The notes: generated by a model from the sequence alone, not told the origin. 64,000 bases of DNA from an uncultured Clostridia bacterium (GCA_947632195.1 CANROE010000001.1:110027-174026), one strand, 5' to 3'; numbered from the stretch's first letter, positions 27,632 to 36,752 are shown. A program made the numbers and translations.

Positions 27632-28576
27632 TCAATAGAAGGTGGCGAGCTCCTGCTCGGGCGGCTGACAGAAATCAAGCGCCGTCGCTTTGAGCACAGG
27701 CCCCTCCTGACGGTAAATTTTATCGTATGCTATGTCGATCCGCGCCGTGAGTTTCACCCAATCGCGGGTCTTAAACGGTAAGTTGCTCGCATGCTTTACG
27801 ACCAGCCCGCTGAACGTGATGTCCGCCTCGCAGCAGGTCATGATGTGCCGCCCTACCACAATGGTGCCGAACTTCATCTTTTTGTCCACCGCCACCATGC
27901 CCTTGAAGGTGACCATCTTGCCCGCGTATTTTTGCATGTCCTCGGTGAGATCGCGGTAGAAAAAGGCGTAATCGCGGTCCTCGATCTCGATGACTTTCGC
28001 GTTGATGTCGTACGGGAGCGGATCGACGATCTCATCGTAGACGGCTCTGCCCCCGACGTATTCATAGACGATCCCCGGACGGCGGGACGCGGCCCTGACG
28101 ATCTTGTGGAATTCCTCCTGCGAAAAATTGTCCGAAAAGCGGTTGAATACCACCATGTCTGCATACTGCATTTTGTCAAAGACGAGCTGCCGCATGTTCT
28201 TGTTGTAGGAGAGGAAGGTGTTCGCGTCGAAGAAAGTCATCACTTGCGCGATGAGCCAGCCGTCGGGCATCGCCTCGAAAAATCTGTCGAGCGTGAGCAT
28301 GCCGTTCCACTCGACGACGACCCGCTCCACGTTGTGCTTCTTGGAGAGCACGGTGAGGTTTTCGGGGGTGAGACCGCTCTCCTCCACAACTTCCACCGCA
28401 AACTTTTCCACGGCAAAGCGGGAGGGATCGTATTCCTCCTCCCCCTCTTCGCAGACGAGAAGGAGCGTCCGCTCGCCGGAATCAAAGCGCGGGTCCTCCA
28501 TCGTCTCCTGGATAAATTTTGTCTTTCCCGATTCCAAAAAGCCGAGAAAGAGATAAACGGGCACTTCCTTTGGCAT
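27632..28576 (-). CDS. CobW-type GTPase-like protein with C-terminal YcgQ/TIGR03943-like segment
   Basis: VPVYLFLGFLESGKTKFIQETMED P-loop; C-terminus YAGKMVTFKGMVAVDKKMKFGTIVVGRHIMTCCEADITFSGLVVKHASNLPFKTRDWVKLTARI. Confidence 0.75.
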   Translation of the reverse strand: MPKEVPVYLFLGFLESGKTKFIQETMEDPRFDSGERTLLLVCEEGEEEYDPSRFAVEKFAVEVVEESGLTPENLTVLSKKHNVERVVVEWNGMLTLDRFFEAMPDGWLIAQVMTFFDANTFLSYNKNMRQLVFDKMQYADMVVFNRFSDNFSQEEFHKIVRAASRRPGIVYEYVGGRAVYDEIVDPLPYDINAKVIEIEDRDYAFFYRDLTEDMQKYAGKMVTFKGMVAVDKKMKFGTIVVGRHIMTCCEADITFSGLVVKHASNLPFKTRDWVKLTARIDIAYDKIYRQEGPVLKATALDFCQPPEQELATFY

Positions 28577-28577
28577 A

Positions 28578-29699
28578 TTACTTTAAAAACAACTCTTTGA
28601 GTTTTTCTTCGTCCGGCTTGCAGCCGATGACGCACAGTCTGCCCGTGACGGCGGGCGCACCGCTGCGGATGTCAACTTCCCCGGGGACATAATCGAAGTA
28701 CAGCCAGCCCCCTTCGCCGTCCACGATCCCCTTCGCGCGCAAAATTTGTCCGTATTCGCCGCTGTCCAGCGCCGAAAGCGCCGCAGAGAGTTCCTCTTTC
28801 GTGAACTTCTTCGCCGTCTCCACCCCCCAGCTCGTGAACACTTCGTCCGCATGGTGATGATGATGTTCGTGCTCGCCGTCGTGGTGGTGATGGTGGCAGC
28901 ATTCGTCATCGTCATCATCATCTTCATCATGGTGATGGTGGTGATGGTGTTCGTGCTCGTCGTCATCGTCGTGATGATGATGGCAGCATTCGTCATCGTC
29001 ATCATCATCTTCGTCATGGTGATGGTGGTGATGGTGTTCGTGTTCATCGTCGTCATCATCGTGATGATGTTCTTCTGCCTCGGCAGCGAGACGTTCGAGT
29101 TCGGCTTTCAAAGTATCCTTGCGCTCCATGACTTCGAGAATGTCGCTCCCTTTGAGGTCGTCCCAATCGGTGGTGACCACGGTCGCCTGCGTGTGCTCTT
29201 TGAGAAGAGCGAGCGCCTCCTCCACTTTTTTAGAGTCGGCGGTATGAGAGAGCAGAATGCAGCTTGCATTCTCCACCTGGTCAAGGAAAAATTCGCCGAA
29301 ATTCTTTAAATACAGTTTGCACTTTTTCGCGTCTACCACGGTGCAAAAGGCGTTGAGCGCGGAATTTTCAACGTTCGCGCGCTGGACGGCGCGGATGACG
29401 TCGGAGAGCTTACCTACGCCCGAAGGTTCAATGACGATACGGTCGGGCGAAAACCGCGCCGCGACCTCTTTCAGCGCCTTGGCAAAGTCGCCAACGAGCG
29501 AACAGCAGATACAGCCCGAATTCATCTCGGTGATCTCGACGCCTGCGTCTTTGAGAAAACCGCCGTCTACGCCGATCTCGCCGAATTCGTTTTCAATGAG
29601 GACGACTTTTTCTCCGCTGTACGCCTCTTTGAGCAGTTTTTTGATGAGCGTCGTCTTTCCCGCGCCCAAAAATCCCGAAAAAATATCGATTTTGATCAT
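28578..29699 (-). CDS. CobW/COG0523 metallochaperone GTPase with His/Asp-rich internal tract
   Basis: MIKIDIFSGFLGAGKTTLIKKLL, NSGCICCSLVGDF (CxCC), SGVGKLSDVIRAV; long HHHH/DDDD/ECC tract. Confidence 0.92.
   Translation of the reverse strand: MIKIDIFSGFLGAGKTTLIKKLLKEAYSGEKVVLIENEFGEIGVDGGFLKDAGVEITEMNSGCICCSLVGDFAKALKEVAARFSPDRIVIEPSGVGKLSDVIRAVQRANVENSALNAFCTVVDAKKCKLYLKNFGEFFLDQVENASCILLSHTADSKKVEEALALLKEHTQATVVTTDWDDLKGSDILEVMERKDTLKAELERLAAEAEEHHHDDDDDEHEHHHHHHHDEDDDDDDECCHHHHDDDDEHEHHHHHHHDEDDDDDDECCHHHHHDGEHEHHHHHADEVFTSWGVETAKKFTKEELSAALSALDSGEYGQILRAKGIVDGEGGWLYFDYVPGEVDIRSGAPAVTGRLCVIGCKPDEEKLKELFLK
28895..29068 (-). repeat. 87-bp (29-codon) tandem duplication encoding HHHHDDDDEHEHHHHHHHDEDDDDDDECC
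   Basis: ggcagcattcgtcatcgtcatcatcatctt recurs at 28895 and 28982 (offset 87). Confidence 0.85.
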
Positions 29700-29746
29700 A
29701 ATAACTCCTTGTTTTACAGCCGAATTGCATTTACTTTGTCCATGAA

Positions 29747-29868
29747 AGCACGTCCGCGAAGGCATCATGTGGCGTTTAGCTTGTTTTTGAACGTGCTTGA
29801 ACGGAATCAGATTCCCTCGGGGAATTGCCATGTCGGACTTTGTTCTTTCCGCTGCGGCTCGGAATGAC
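29747..29868 (+). repeat. Intergenic repeat family 2
   Basis: GTCCGCGAAGGCATC...TTTTGAACGTGCTTGAACGGAATCAGATTCCCTCGGGGAATTGCCATGTCGGACTT...CGGCTCGGAATGAC. Confidence 0.8.
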
Positions 29869-30040
29869 GCTTGACTGTCATTTCGACCAAGCGTAGCGCG
29901 TGGAGAAATCTCGCCTTATAAATGCGGTAGAGATTTCCCCCACCCGTCAACTACGGTGCCACCCTCCCCCAACAAGTTGGGGGAAGGCTTATTTCAATCC
30001 TGTTGCCTTAGGCGGAATTCACTTCCGCCGTGGGCGACCA

Positions 30041-30150
30041 CATTTGTTGCACTCTTGCAACTTATTGTTCGATGAAACGAACGGGAGGACAAGCAAGTTA
30101 AGGCGTGATGGACATTTCCTCACGGCGGCAATTTTCGACTGACACCCCTT
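30041..30150 (+). repeat. Intergenic repeat family 1 (~110 bp)
   Basis: CATTTGTTGCACTCTTGCAACTTATTGTTCGATGAAACGAACGGGAGGACAAGCAAGTTAAGG...TTTCGACTGACACCCC. Confidence 0.85.
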
Positions 30151-30226
30151 CCGTCACGCGCGGAGCGCGCGACACCCACCCCTCAAGGGGTGGGCAAGGG
30201 TGGAAGGAGAAAAGAGCCGTGTGAAC

Positions 30227-31453
30227 TCAAAATGCCCAGTTTCCGTTCTTAAAGATCTGCACCCTGTCGCCGTTTTTCGTCACGCCGACAACATCCAGAT
30301 CCTCGCTGCCGATCATGAAATCGACGTGGATCATGCTGTCGTTGATCCCCTTTGCGTGGATCTCCTCGTTCGTCATGCTCTCAAAGCCTTTGACACACTC
30401 GTTGAACCCCCGCCCGAGCGCCAAATGGCAGCTTGCGTTCTCGTCGAACAGGGTGTTGTAGAACAAGATCCCCGCATTGTTGATGGGTGAATCGTAGGCG
30501 ATGAGGGCGCACTCGCCGAGCATCTTCGCCCCCTCGTCCATCGAGATCATCTTTTCGAGGAGATGCTGGTTCTTCTTCGCCTTGACTTCCACGACCTTTC
30601 CGCCCTCGAAACGCACCGAGAAATCCTCGATGAGCTCCCCCTGATAGGAGAGCGGCTTGGTGGAATAGACAATGCCCTCCGCTTCCCCCGCCTTGGGAGA
30701 GATGAAAATTTCCTCGCTCGGAATGTTGGGGTTAAAATAGGCGCCCCCGATCGTCTCCTCGCCGCCGCCTTTAAAGCTGCTCTCGGGAATGAGCCCAACT
30801 TTGAAATCGGTGCCGTTCTTCGACTTGTATTCGAGAGAGACGAGCTTCAAACGGTTGAGATAGTCGCACCGCTGGGCGAGCTCGTCGTTGTGGCGCGCCC
30901 ACTCCCGCACGGGATCGCTGCCGTCCGCACGAGACGCAGTTAAAATGGCGTCCCACAGCTTTTCGACGGCGGTATTCACCATGAGGTCGGGGAATACCTT
31001 TTTCGCCCACGCCTTGGAAGGGACCGCCGCGATACACCACTGGTACTTGTTCTCCATCGCGTCGCGGTAGGGCTTTACCACCTTGGTGCGGGACATGCGC
31101 ACCGCCGTGAATTTCTCCTGGTCAACCCCCGAAAGCCCGTCGGGATCCTCCGACTCGATGTAGAGCATGGCGGGAAGTTCGTTTTTGCGCAGTTCGAGCT
31201 TTTCCAGCTCCCACTTTTCGATCTTTTTGAGCGCGTCCTCCCGCATGTATTTGTAATGCAATTTGGTGAGGGGCTGGTGCGACCACTCCACCGTGACCTT
31301 GCCCGCGCCCGCGCGGTAGAGCTCCTCTACCACCATTTCGACGAATTCGGGCTGGTCGAGTTCGGCGGTCACCATCACCCACTGCCCCTTTTTGACGTTG
31401 ACGCCCGTTTTCGCGAGCAATTTTGCGTATCTTCTGAGCTGGATTTTGTTCAT
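30227..31453 (-). CDS. M29-family aminopeptidase (PepS/AmpS-like)
   Basis: MNKIQLRRYAKLLAKTGVNVKKGQWVMVTAELDQPEFVEMVVEELYRAGAGKVTVEWSHQPLTKLHYKY... Confidence 0.92.
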   Translation of the reverse strand: MNKIQLRRYAKLLAKTGVNVKKGQWVMVTAELDQPEFVEMVVEELYRAGAGKVTVEWSHQPLTKLHYKYMREDALKKIEKWELEKLELRKNELPAMLYIESEDPDGLSGVDQEKFTAVRMSRTKVVKPYRDAMENKYQWCIAAVPSKAWAKKVFPDLMVNTAVEKLWDAILTASRADGSDPVREWARHNDELAQRCDYLNRLKLVSLEYKSKNGTDFKVGLIPESSFKGGGEETIGGAYFNPNIPSEEIFISPKAGEAEGIVYSTKPLSYQGELIEDFSVRFEGGKVVEVKAKKNQHLLEKMISMDEGAKMLGECALIAYDSPINNAGILFYNTLFDENASCHLALGRGFNECVKGFESMTNEEIHAKGINDSMIHVDFMIGSEDLDVVGVTKNGDRVQIFKNGNWAF

Positions 31454-31514
31454 TGCCTTCTCCTTGCTGTTTTTTCTTTCCTAATTATAACCATATTCCG
31501 CTAATTGTCAAACA

Positions 31515-31537
31515 AAAACGCGGTTGCCCCGCGTTTT
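31515..31537 (-). terminator. Hairpin downstream of nrdG
   Basis: AAAACGCGG / CCGCGTTTT arms followed by T-rich tract on minus strand. Confidence 0.65.
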
Positions 31538-31557
31538 TTCCCGATTTCTCCGCCCGA

Positions 31558-31588
31558 TTTTAATACTATGTCAGACGTAGTACTATGT
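31558..31588 (+). repeat. Palindrome-family copy 4, spanning nrdG stop codon
   Basis: TTTTAATACTATGTCAGACGTAGTACTATGT. Confidence 0.85.
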
Positions 31589-32087
31589 TCCCGCCCGCCA
31601 AAGAGCGCTTTACGTCGATCACGCGCTGGTTGGAAGAGCCTCGGAATTTCAAACGGATGTCTTTGAGCTCCTCTTGAAACCTGCCGTCCACCAAGACATC
31701 GAGAAGAGAGACGAGCTCTCGGGTGCACTCCGTCTGCACCTCTTTTTCGGCGATCCCCCCATCAAGATAGGTGTAGCCCGTGTAGCACCAGATGTCCTTT
31801 GCGGGGAATGCGGCGCGCACCTGCTCGACGAAGGGCAAAAGGGCGCGCTGGTTTTCGGGCTCGAACGGGTCCCCGCCGAGGAGAGTTAGCCCTGCGATAT
31901 AATTCGGCGAGAGCTTTTCGAGAAGGTACTCTTGCGTCTCCTCGGTAAACGGCTTGCCGTAGGAAAAATCCCACGCGATCGCATTGAAACAGCCCTTGCA
32001 ATGCCGCCTGCAACCCGAAACGAAGAGGGAGACCCGTACTCCCTCTCCGTTTGCAATGTCATAAGGTTTGATTTCGGCATAGTTCAT
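31566..32087 (-). CDS. nrdG: Anaerobic ribonucleotide reductase activating protein
   Basis: MNYAEIKPYDIANGEGVRVSLFVSGCRRHCKGCFNAIAWDFSYG radical-SAM CxxxCxxC; near nrdD. Confidence 0.93.
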   Translation of the reverse strand: MNYAEIKPYDIANGEGVRVSLFVSGCRRHCKGCFNAIAWDFSYGKPFTEETQEYLLEKLSPNYIAGLTLLGGDPFEPENQRALLPFVEQVRAAFPAKDIWCYTGYTYLDGGIAEKEVQTECTRELVSLLDVLVDGRFQEELKDIRLKFRGSSNQRVIDVKRSLAGGNIVLRLT

Positions 32088-32393
32088 AGTGATGCCCACT
32101 GCGGGAAAATAAGGTAGAGATTTCTCCACGCGCTTCGCTTGGTCGAAATGACAATTTGGGAATGACACCCCCCACCACCGCCTGACGGCGGAGCCGCCCC
32201 CTTCCCTACCCTCCCCCGCTTTGCGGGGGGAGGCAAGAAAAAGATTCTAAATTACTGCGCTTATGGAAAATCGCCATTTTCCATAAGCGCACATAATAAG
32301 GTGGAGATTTCTCCACTCCGCCTACGGCTTCGGTCGAAATGACAATTTTAGAATACTTGCGCGAGAAGAACCACGCTTCTTCGCTGCGCGACA

Positions 32394-32503
32394 GCATTTG
32401 TTGCACGCCTGCAACTTATTGTCCGATGAAACGAATAAGAGGATAACTAAGTTAAGGCTTAAGAGTAGGTTTCCTCGCACAATTATTTTCGAAGTGACAC
32501 CCC
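32394..32503 (+). repeat. Intergenic repeat family 1 (~110 bp)
   Basis: CATTTGTTGCACGCCTGCAACTTATTGTCCGATGAAACGAATAAGAGGATAACTAAGTTAAGG...TTTCGAAGTGACACCCC. Confidence 0.85.
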
Positions 32504-32592
32504 CTCAGTCACCTGTGGTGACAGCTCCCCCTCAAGGGGGAGCCAAGGGGGTGGAGCGAGAAAAGAATTATGCGAAACTTTTTCGTGAACCC

Positions 32593-34761
32593 TTACAGGT
32601 GAAGTACGCGGTCTTTGATCTCCTGCGTGCGGCCTTGGTTCCAATACTGCGTGCCGATGTATCCGCAGGTGCGGCGGGCAACGTTCATCTTGCTCTGGTC
32701 GCGGTTGTGACAGTGCGGGCACTCCCAATACAGCTTGCCGCCGTCCTCTACGATCTGGATCTCCCCGTCGTAGCCGCATACCTGGCAATAGTCGCTCTTC
32801 GTGTTGAGCTCCGCATACATGATGTTGTCGTAAATGTACTGCATGACCGAGAGTACGGCGGGAATGTTGTCCTGCATGTTGGGCACCTCCACATAGGAGA
32901 TGGCGCCGCCCGGCGAGAGCTGCTGGAATTCACTCTCGAATTTGAGCTTGGTAAAGGCGTCGATATGCTCGGTGACATGCACATGATAGCTGTTGGTGAT
33001 ATAATTTTTGTCGGTCACGCCTTCGATGATCCCGAAACGCTTTTGCAGCGCCTTGGCGAACTTGTACGTCGTGCTTTCAAGCGGCGTGCCGTACAGCGAA
33101 AAGTCGATGTTGTGCATCTTCTTCCACTCCTTGCACTTGTCGTTCATGTGCTGCATGACGGAAAGCGCAAACGGCTTGGCGGAGGGATCGGTGTGGGTCT
33201 TGCCCGTCATGTACTTGACGCATTCGTAAAGCCCCGCATAGCCGAGCGAAATGGTGGAATATCCGCCGTAGAGGAGTTTGTCGATGGTCTCCCCCTTTTT
33301 GAGACGGGCGAGCGCCCCGTATTGCCACAAGATGGGCGCTGCGTCCGAAAGAGTCCCCTTTAAACGGTTGTGCCGCTCCATGAGGGCGCGGTGGCAAAGT
33401 TCCAGCCGCTCGTCGAAGATCTGCCAGAACTTTTCCATGTCGCCGCCCGAGGAGAGCGCGACGTCGGGCAGGTTGATGGTGACGACCCCCTGGTTGAATC
33501 TGCCGTAATACTTGGGCTTGCCCTCCTCGTCCACATAGGGCGTGAGGAAGGAGCGGCAGCCCATGCAGGTGTAGCAATGCCCCTCGCCGTTCTTGTCCAC
33601 TTTGAATTCAAGCATCTTCTTTTCGGAGATGTAGTCGGGCACCATGCGCTTTGCGGTGCACCTTGCGGCAAGCTCGGTGAGATACCAATACCTGCTCCCC
33701 TCGCGCACGTTGTCCTCTTCGAGCACATAGATGAGCTTGGGGAAGGCGGGCGTGACCCATACGCCCGATTCGTTTTTCACCCCTTCGATCCGCTGGTTCA
33801 AAGTCTCCTCAATGATCATGGCAAGGTCGGCGCGCTCGCGCTCGTTCCTCGCCTCGCCGAGATACATGAACACGGTGACAAAGGGAGCCTGTCCGTTGGT
33901 GGTGAGCAGGGTGACGACCTGATATTGAATGGTCTGGATCCCCTTCTTGATCTCGTCGCGCAGCCGCTTTTCGGCAATGCGGTTGACGGTGTCCTCCATG
34001 ACCCCGACGTCCGCGAGCTCTTCGCGCACCTCGGCGCGGATCTTTTGGCGGCTGACATCCACAAAGGGCGCCAAATGCGTGAGGGAGATGGACTGACCGC
34101 CGTACTGGTTGGATGCGACCTGCGCGATGATCTGCGTCGCAATATTGCACGCCGTGGAGAAAGAATGGGGTTTCTCGATGAACGTCCCCGAGATGACCGT
34201 ACCGTTTTGCAGCATGTCTTCGAGATTGACAAGGTCGCAGTTGTGCATGTGCTGGGCGAAATAGTCCGCGTCATGGAAATGGATGATCCCCTCGTCGTGC
34301 GCCTCTACAATGTCGCGCGGGAGAAGGATTCGGCGGGTAAGATCCTTGCTGACTTCGCCCGCCATGTAGTCCCTCTGTACGGAGTTGACCGTGGGATTCT
34401 TATTGGAATTTTCCTGCTTGACTTCTTCGTTGTTGCACTCGATGAGGGTGAGGATCTGCGCGTCGGTCGTGTTGGCGCGGCGGATGAGCGCACGGGTGTA
34501 GCGGTAAGTGATGTACTTGCGCGCAACGGCAAACGCCTTTTGATCCATGATCTGGTTCTCGACGAAGTCCTGCACCTCCTCTACGCTGACTGCACGGTTC
34601 AAATCGCCCGCAAGCGCCGTCACCTTTTCGGCGATGAGCCCGATCTGCGCCTCGGAGAGGCGGTTTTCCTCACTGACTTCGTTGTTTGCCTTGTGCACGG
34701 CGTTGACGATCTTTTCAACGTCAAATCCTTCTTCCGCGCCGTTTCGCTTGATGATCTTCAT
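32593..34761 (-). CDS. nrdD: Anaerobic ribonucleoside-triphosphate reductase
   Basis: N-terminal ATP-cone MKIIKRNGAEEGFDVEKIVNAVHKAN; C-terminal CxxC...CxxC and glycyl-radical RRTCGYIGTQYWN. Confidence 0.96.
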   Translation of the reverse strand: MKIIKRNGAEEGFDVEKIVNAVHKANNEVSEENRLSEAQIGLIAEKVTALAGDLNRAVSVEEVQDFVENQIMDQKAFAVARKYITYRYTRALIRRANTTDAQILTLIECNNEEVKQENSNKNPTVNSVQRDYMAGEVSKDLTRRILLPRDIVEAHDEGIIHFHDADYFAQHMHNCDLVNLEDMLQNGTVISGTFIEKPHSFSTACNIATQIIAQVASNQYGGQSISLTHLAPFVDVSRQKIRAEVREELADVGVMEDTVNRIAEKRLRDEIKKGIQTIQYQVVTLLTTNGQAPFVTVFMYLGEARNERERADLAMIIEETLNQRIEGVKNESGVWVTPAFPKLIYVLEEDNVREGSRYWYLTELAARCTAKRMVPDYISEKKMLEFKVDKNGEGHCYTCMGCRSFLTPYVDEEGKPKYYGRFNQGVVTINLPDVALSSGGDMEKFWQIFDERLELCHRALMERHNRLKGTLSDAAPILWQYGALARLKKGETIDKLLYGGYSTISLGYAGLYECVKYMTGKTHTDPSAKPFALSVMQHMNDKCKEWKKMHNIDFSLYGTPLESTTYKFAKALQKRFGIIEGVTDKNYITNSYHVHVTEHIDAFTKLKFESEFQQLSPGGAISYVEVPNMQDNIPAVLSVMQYIYDNIMYAELNTKSDYCQVCGYDGEIQIVEDGGKLYWECPHCHNRDQSKMNVARRTCGYIGTQYWNQGRTQEIKDRVLHL

Positions 34762-34783
34762 ACTTTCTCCCTCTTTTTCGGTA

Positions 34784-34812
34784 AAAAACGTTCCCGCGAA
34801 GGGAACGTTTTT
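34784..34812. other. Stable hairpin in the nrdD 5' leader
   Basis: 12-bp perfect arms AAAAACGTTCCC / GGGAACGTTTTT with 5-nt loop; T-tract on both strands; ~23 bp from nrdD start. Confidence 0.8.
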
Positions 34813-34841
34813 ATCATACTACTTTCGGAAGAAAAAGTCAA
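34813..34841 (-). promoter_or_regulatory. sigma-A-type promoter for nrdD
   Basis: Minus strand TTGACT - 17 bp - TATGAT. Confidence 0.7.
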
Positions 34842-34877
34842 GCGTTTGGCACAAGATTTTGAAAAAATTTTTTGAAT

Positions 34878-34923
34878 ACCACTATATCTTGTGGTCGACG
34901 CGGACATTTTCAATATATTGTAT
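34878..34923. promoter_or_regulatory. Probable NrdR-type boxes upstream of nrdD
   Basis: ACCACTATATCTTGTGGT palindrome (34878-34895) and second AT-rich palindrome CAATATATTG (34911-34920), resembling the acaCwAtATaTwGtgt class. Confidence 0.6.
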
Positions 34924-34954
34924 GTGAAACGGAAGGCGCATTTTTTTCACGCCG

Positions 34955-35620
34955 TCACACGAGGCTCGTGCCGTTGATGACGAGAGAAAATTTACAGCCC
35001 AAAAATTCGGCGGCGCGGCGGCACAGCCGCATACGCGCGAAATAGATCTCGAAATAATCCATCACCGAACAGATCGCCGTGTCGATTTCGATGAAGAGCG
35101 TGATGGTGGCATTCTCTTTGTCCGCCGAAAGATAGGAGCGCTCGGCAGCGAGGTTCACGCGGTCGTGGATATTGGCGCGGAGCACGTTTTCGATGTTCTT
35201 CTTGACACGGCTCTTGTGCACGTCCGCCTTGTCTGCGAGAATGAGCGCGGCGGAAATATCCGAAACGGGCAGACCGAACTGCTCGTCGTGGTTGCCGATC
35301 GCCGCCATCACTTCCGTCGCCTGTTCGAGGCTGAGCCCCAGCCGCGTGACGATGGAATAGGCGAGCACTGCGCCGCTCATGGCATGGTCCTGACGGTTGA
35401 TACAGTTCCCGATATCATGAAGATAGCCCGCGATCTCCGCGAGCCGTACCCGCTCTTCGTCCTTGCCGAGCGCGCGCAAAAGTTCTCCCGACCACTTGCT
35501 GACGATGGAAGAATGTCTGCGGGAGTGCTCGGTAAACCCGAGCGCTTCGATGGTGCGCTCGGACATGCGCATGATCGCCTCCACCTCTTTATCCGAGCGC
35601 AAAGTGGACATTTCAAGCAT
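34955..35620 (-). CDS. HD-domain phosphohydrolase
   Basis: HSSIVSKWSGELLRALGKDEERVRLAEIAGYLHDIGNCINRQDHAMSGAVLA. Confidence 0.85.
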   Translation of the reverse strand: MLEMSTLRSDKEVEAIMRMSERTIEALGFTEHSRRHSSIVSKWSGELLRALGKDEERVRLAEIAGYLHDIGNCINRQDHAMSGAVLAYSIVTRLGLSLEQATEVMAAIGNHDEQFGLPVSDISAALILADKADVHKSRVKKNIENVLRANIHDRVNLAAERSYLSADKENATITLFIEIDTAICSVMDYFEIYFARMRLCRRAAEFLGCKFSLVINGTSLV

Positions 35621-35621
35621 T

Positions 35622-36545
35622 TCAGAACTCCGTGACGTTCAAACTGTGATAAATTTCTTCGTACTTGTTTCTCGTGAAGGAGATGGTGCCGAAGGTGGTG
35701 ACCGTGGCGGTGCCCGCCGCGACGCCCGCACGCAGGATCTCGGGAAGGTCCGCTCCCTCTTTCATCTTGACCGCAGCGGCGGCGACCATGCCGTCCCCCG
35801 CGCCCACCGTGGAGTTGACCGCCACGTTGATACTTCTGCAATAGTAGTTCTTCTTTCCGTCGGTGATCACCGCACCGTACTTGCCGAGTGAGAGCAATAC
35901 GCACTTGGCGCCCCGATCCAACAGCTCATGGCAGCCCGCGAGCATGTCGTCCTTGTCCCTAAACTCTCTGCCGAGCGTCTCTTCGAGCTCTTCGAGATTG
36001 GGCTTTGCGAGATCGACCCCCGCTTCCAGCGCCGAAAACAGCCTCTCGCCCTCGGTATCCACGATCTTCTGCGAACGGGGATCGACCGCACGGAACAGTT
36101 CGCGGTAGTACCCCGCGTCGACGCCCCTTGGAAGGCTGCCCGAAATAACGGTGACTTCGGCATGGGAAGAGAGATCTCGGATCATCTGCAACAGCTCCAC
36201 GAGTTTTTCGCCCGCCACCTGTTCGCCGACGTCGTTGATCTCGGTAAGCATGCTCTTCTTATCGATACACTTGTAATTTTCACGCACCCGCCCGCTGTTC
36301 CACACAAAGGTGAACGGGACCCCTTCGATGTCCAGCGCGTGCTCGAACATCGCGCGGTTCTCGTTGTACATGAAACCCGTCGTGTGCGCCTCCGCACCGA
36401 GCCGCGCTACGCCGATGGCGACATTGATCGCCTTGCCCGTAAAGGAAAGCGTTTTGTTCTTGACAATATTCACCTTCCCGACATTGAGCGCGTCCAATTC
36501 GATGGTGACGTCGATACTCGGACTCATGCAAACAGTTAAAATCAT
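35622..36545 (-). CDS. PfkB-family 1-phosphofructokinase/hexose kinase
   Basis: MILTVCMSPSIDVTIELDALNVGKVNIVKNKTLSFTGKAINVAIGVARLG..., NSTVGAGDGMVAAAAVKM. Confidence 0.9.
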   Translation of the reverse strand: MILTVCMSPSIDVTIELDALNVGKVNIVKNKTLSFTGKAINVAIGVARLGAEAHTTGFMYNENRAMFEHALDIEGVPFTFVWNSGRVRENYKCIDKKSMLTEINDVGEQVAGEKLVELLQMIRDLSSHAEVTVISGSLPRGVDAGYYRELFRAVDPRSQKIVDTEGERLFSALEAGVDLAKPNLEELEETLGREFRDKDDMLAGCHELLDRGAKCVLLSLGKYGAVITDGKKNYYCRSINVAVNSTVGAGDGMVAAAAVKMKEGADLPEILRAGVAAGTATVTTFGTISFTRNKYEEIYHSLNVTEF

Positions 36546-36752
36546 TCCTATCCCCCTGCGCCGCAGATCTGTACTACTTGTTCCGCGACATAGCCGATCT
36601 CTCGACCTTTTCTATTATAATCGATTTTCATGACAATTTCAATAGGTATTCGGAAATTTTTTTGTTTTTTTGGAAAAAATCACCGAGGCGAAAAATCCCT
36701 TGAAACTGCCCTTCTTGGCCGCACGCCGCCGCGCGCACGCCCCTTTTCCATG

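Noticed and set aside
28746-29309. Hydrophobic Val/Met/Ile-rich plus-strand ORF resembling a membrane protein
   Set aside because: It is the complement of the His/Asp codon tract of the CobW gene; an artefact of low complexity.
29700-29831. N-terminal extension of the cobW ORF (MAIPRGNLIPFKHVQKQAKRH...)
   Set aside because: Lies in intergenic repeat family 2; canonical start is MIKIDIFSGFLGAGKTT.
36566-36600. GTACTACTTGTTCCGCGACATAG upstream of the PfkB gene as another palindrome copy
   Set aside because: Only short fragments match and no dyad is present; below a believable threshold.
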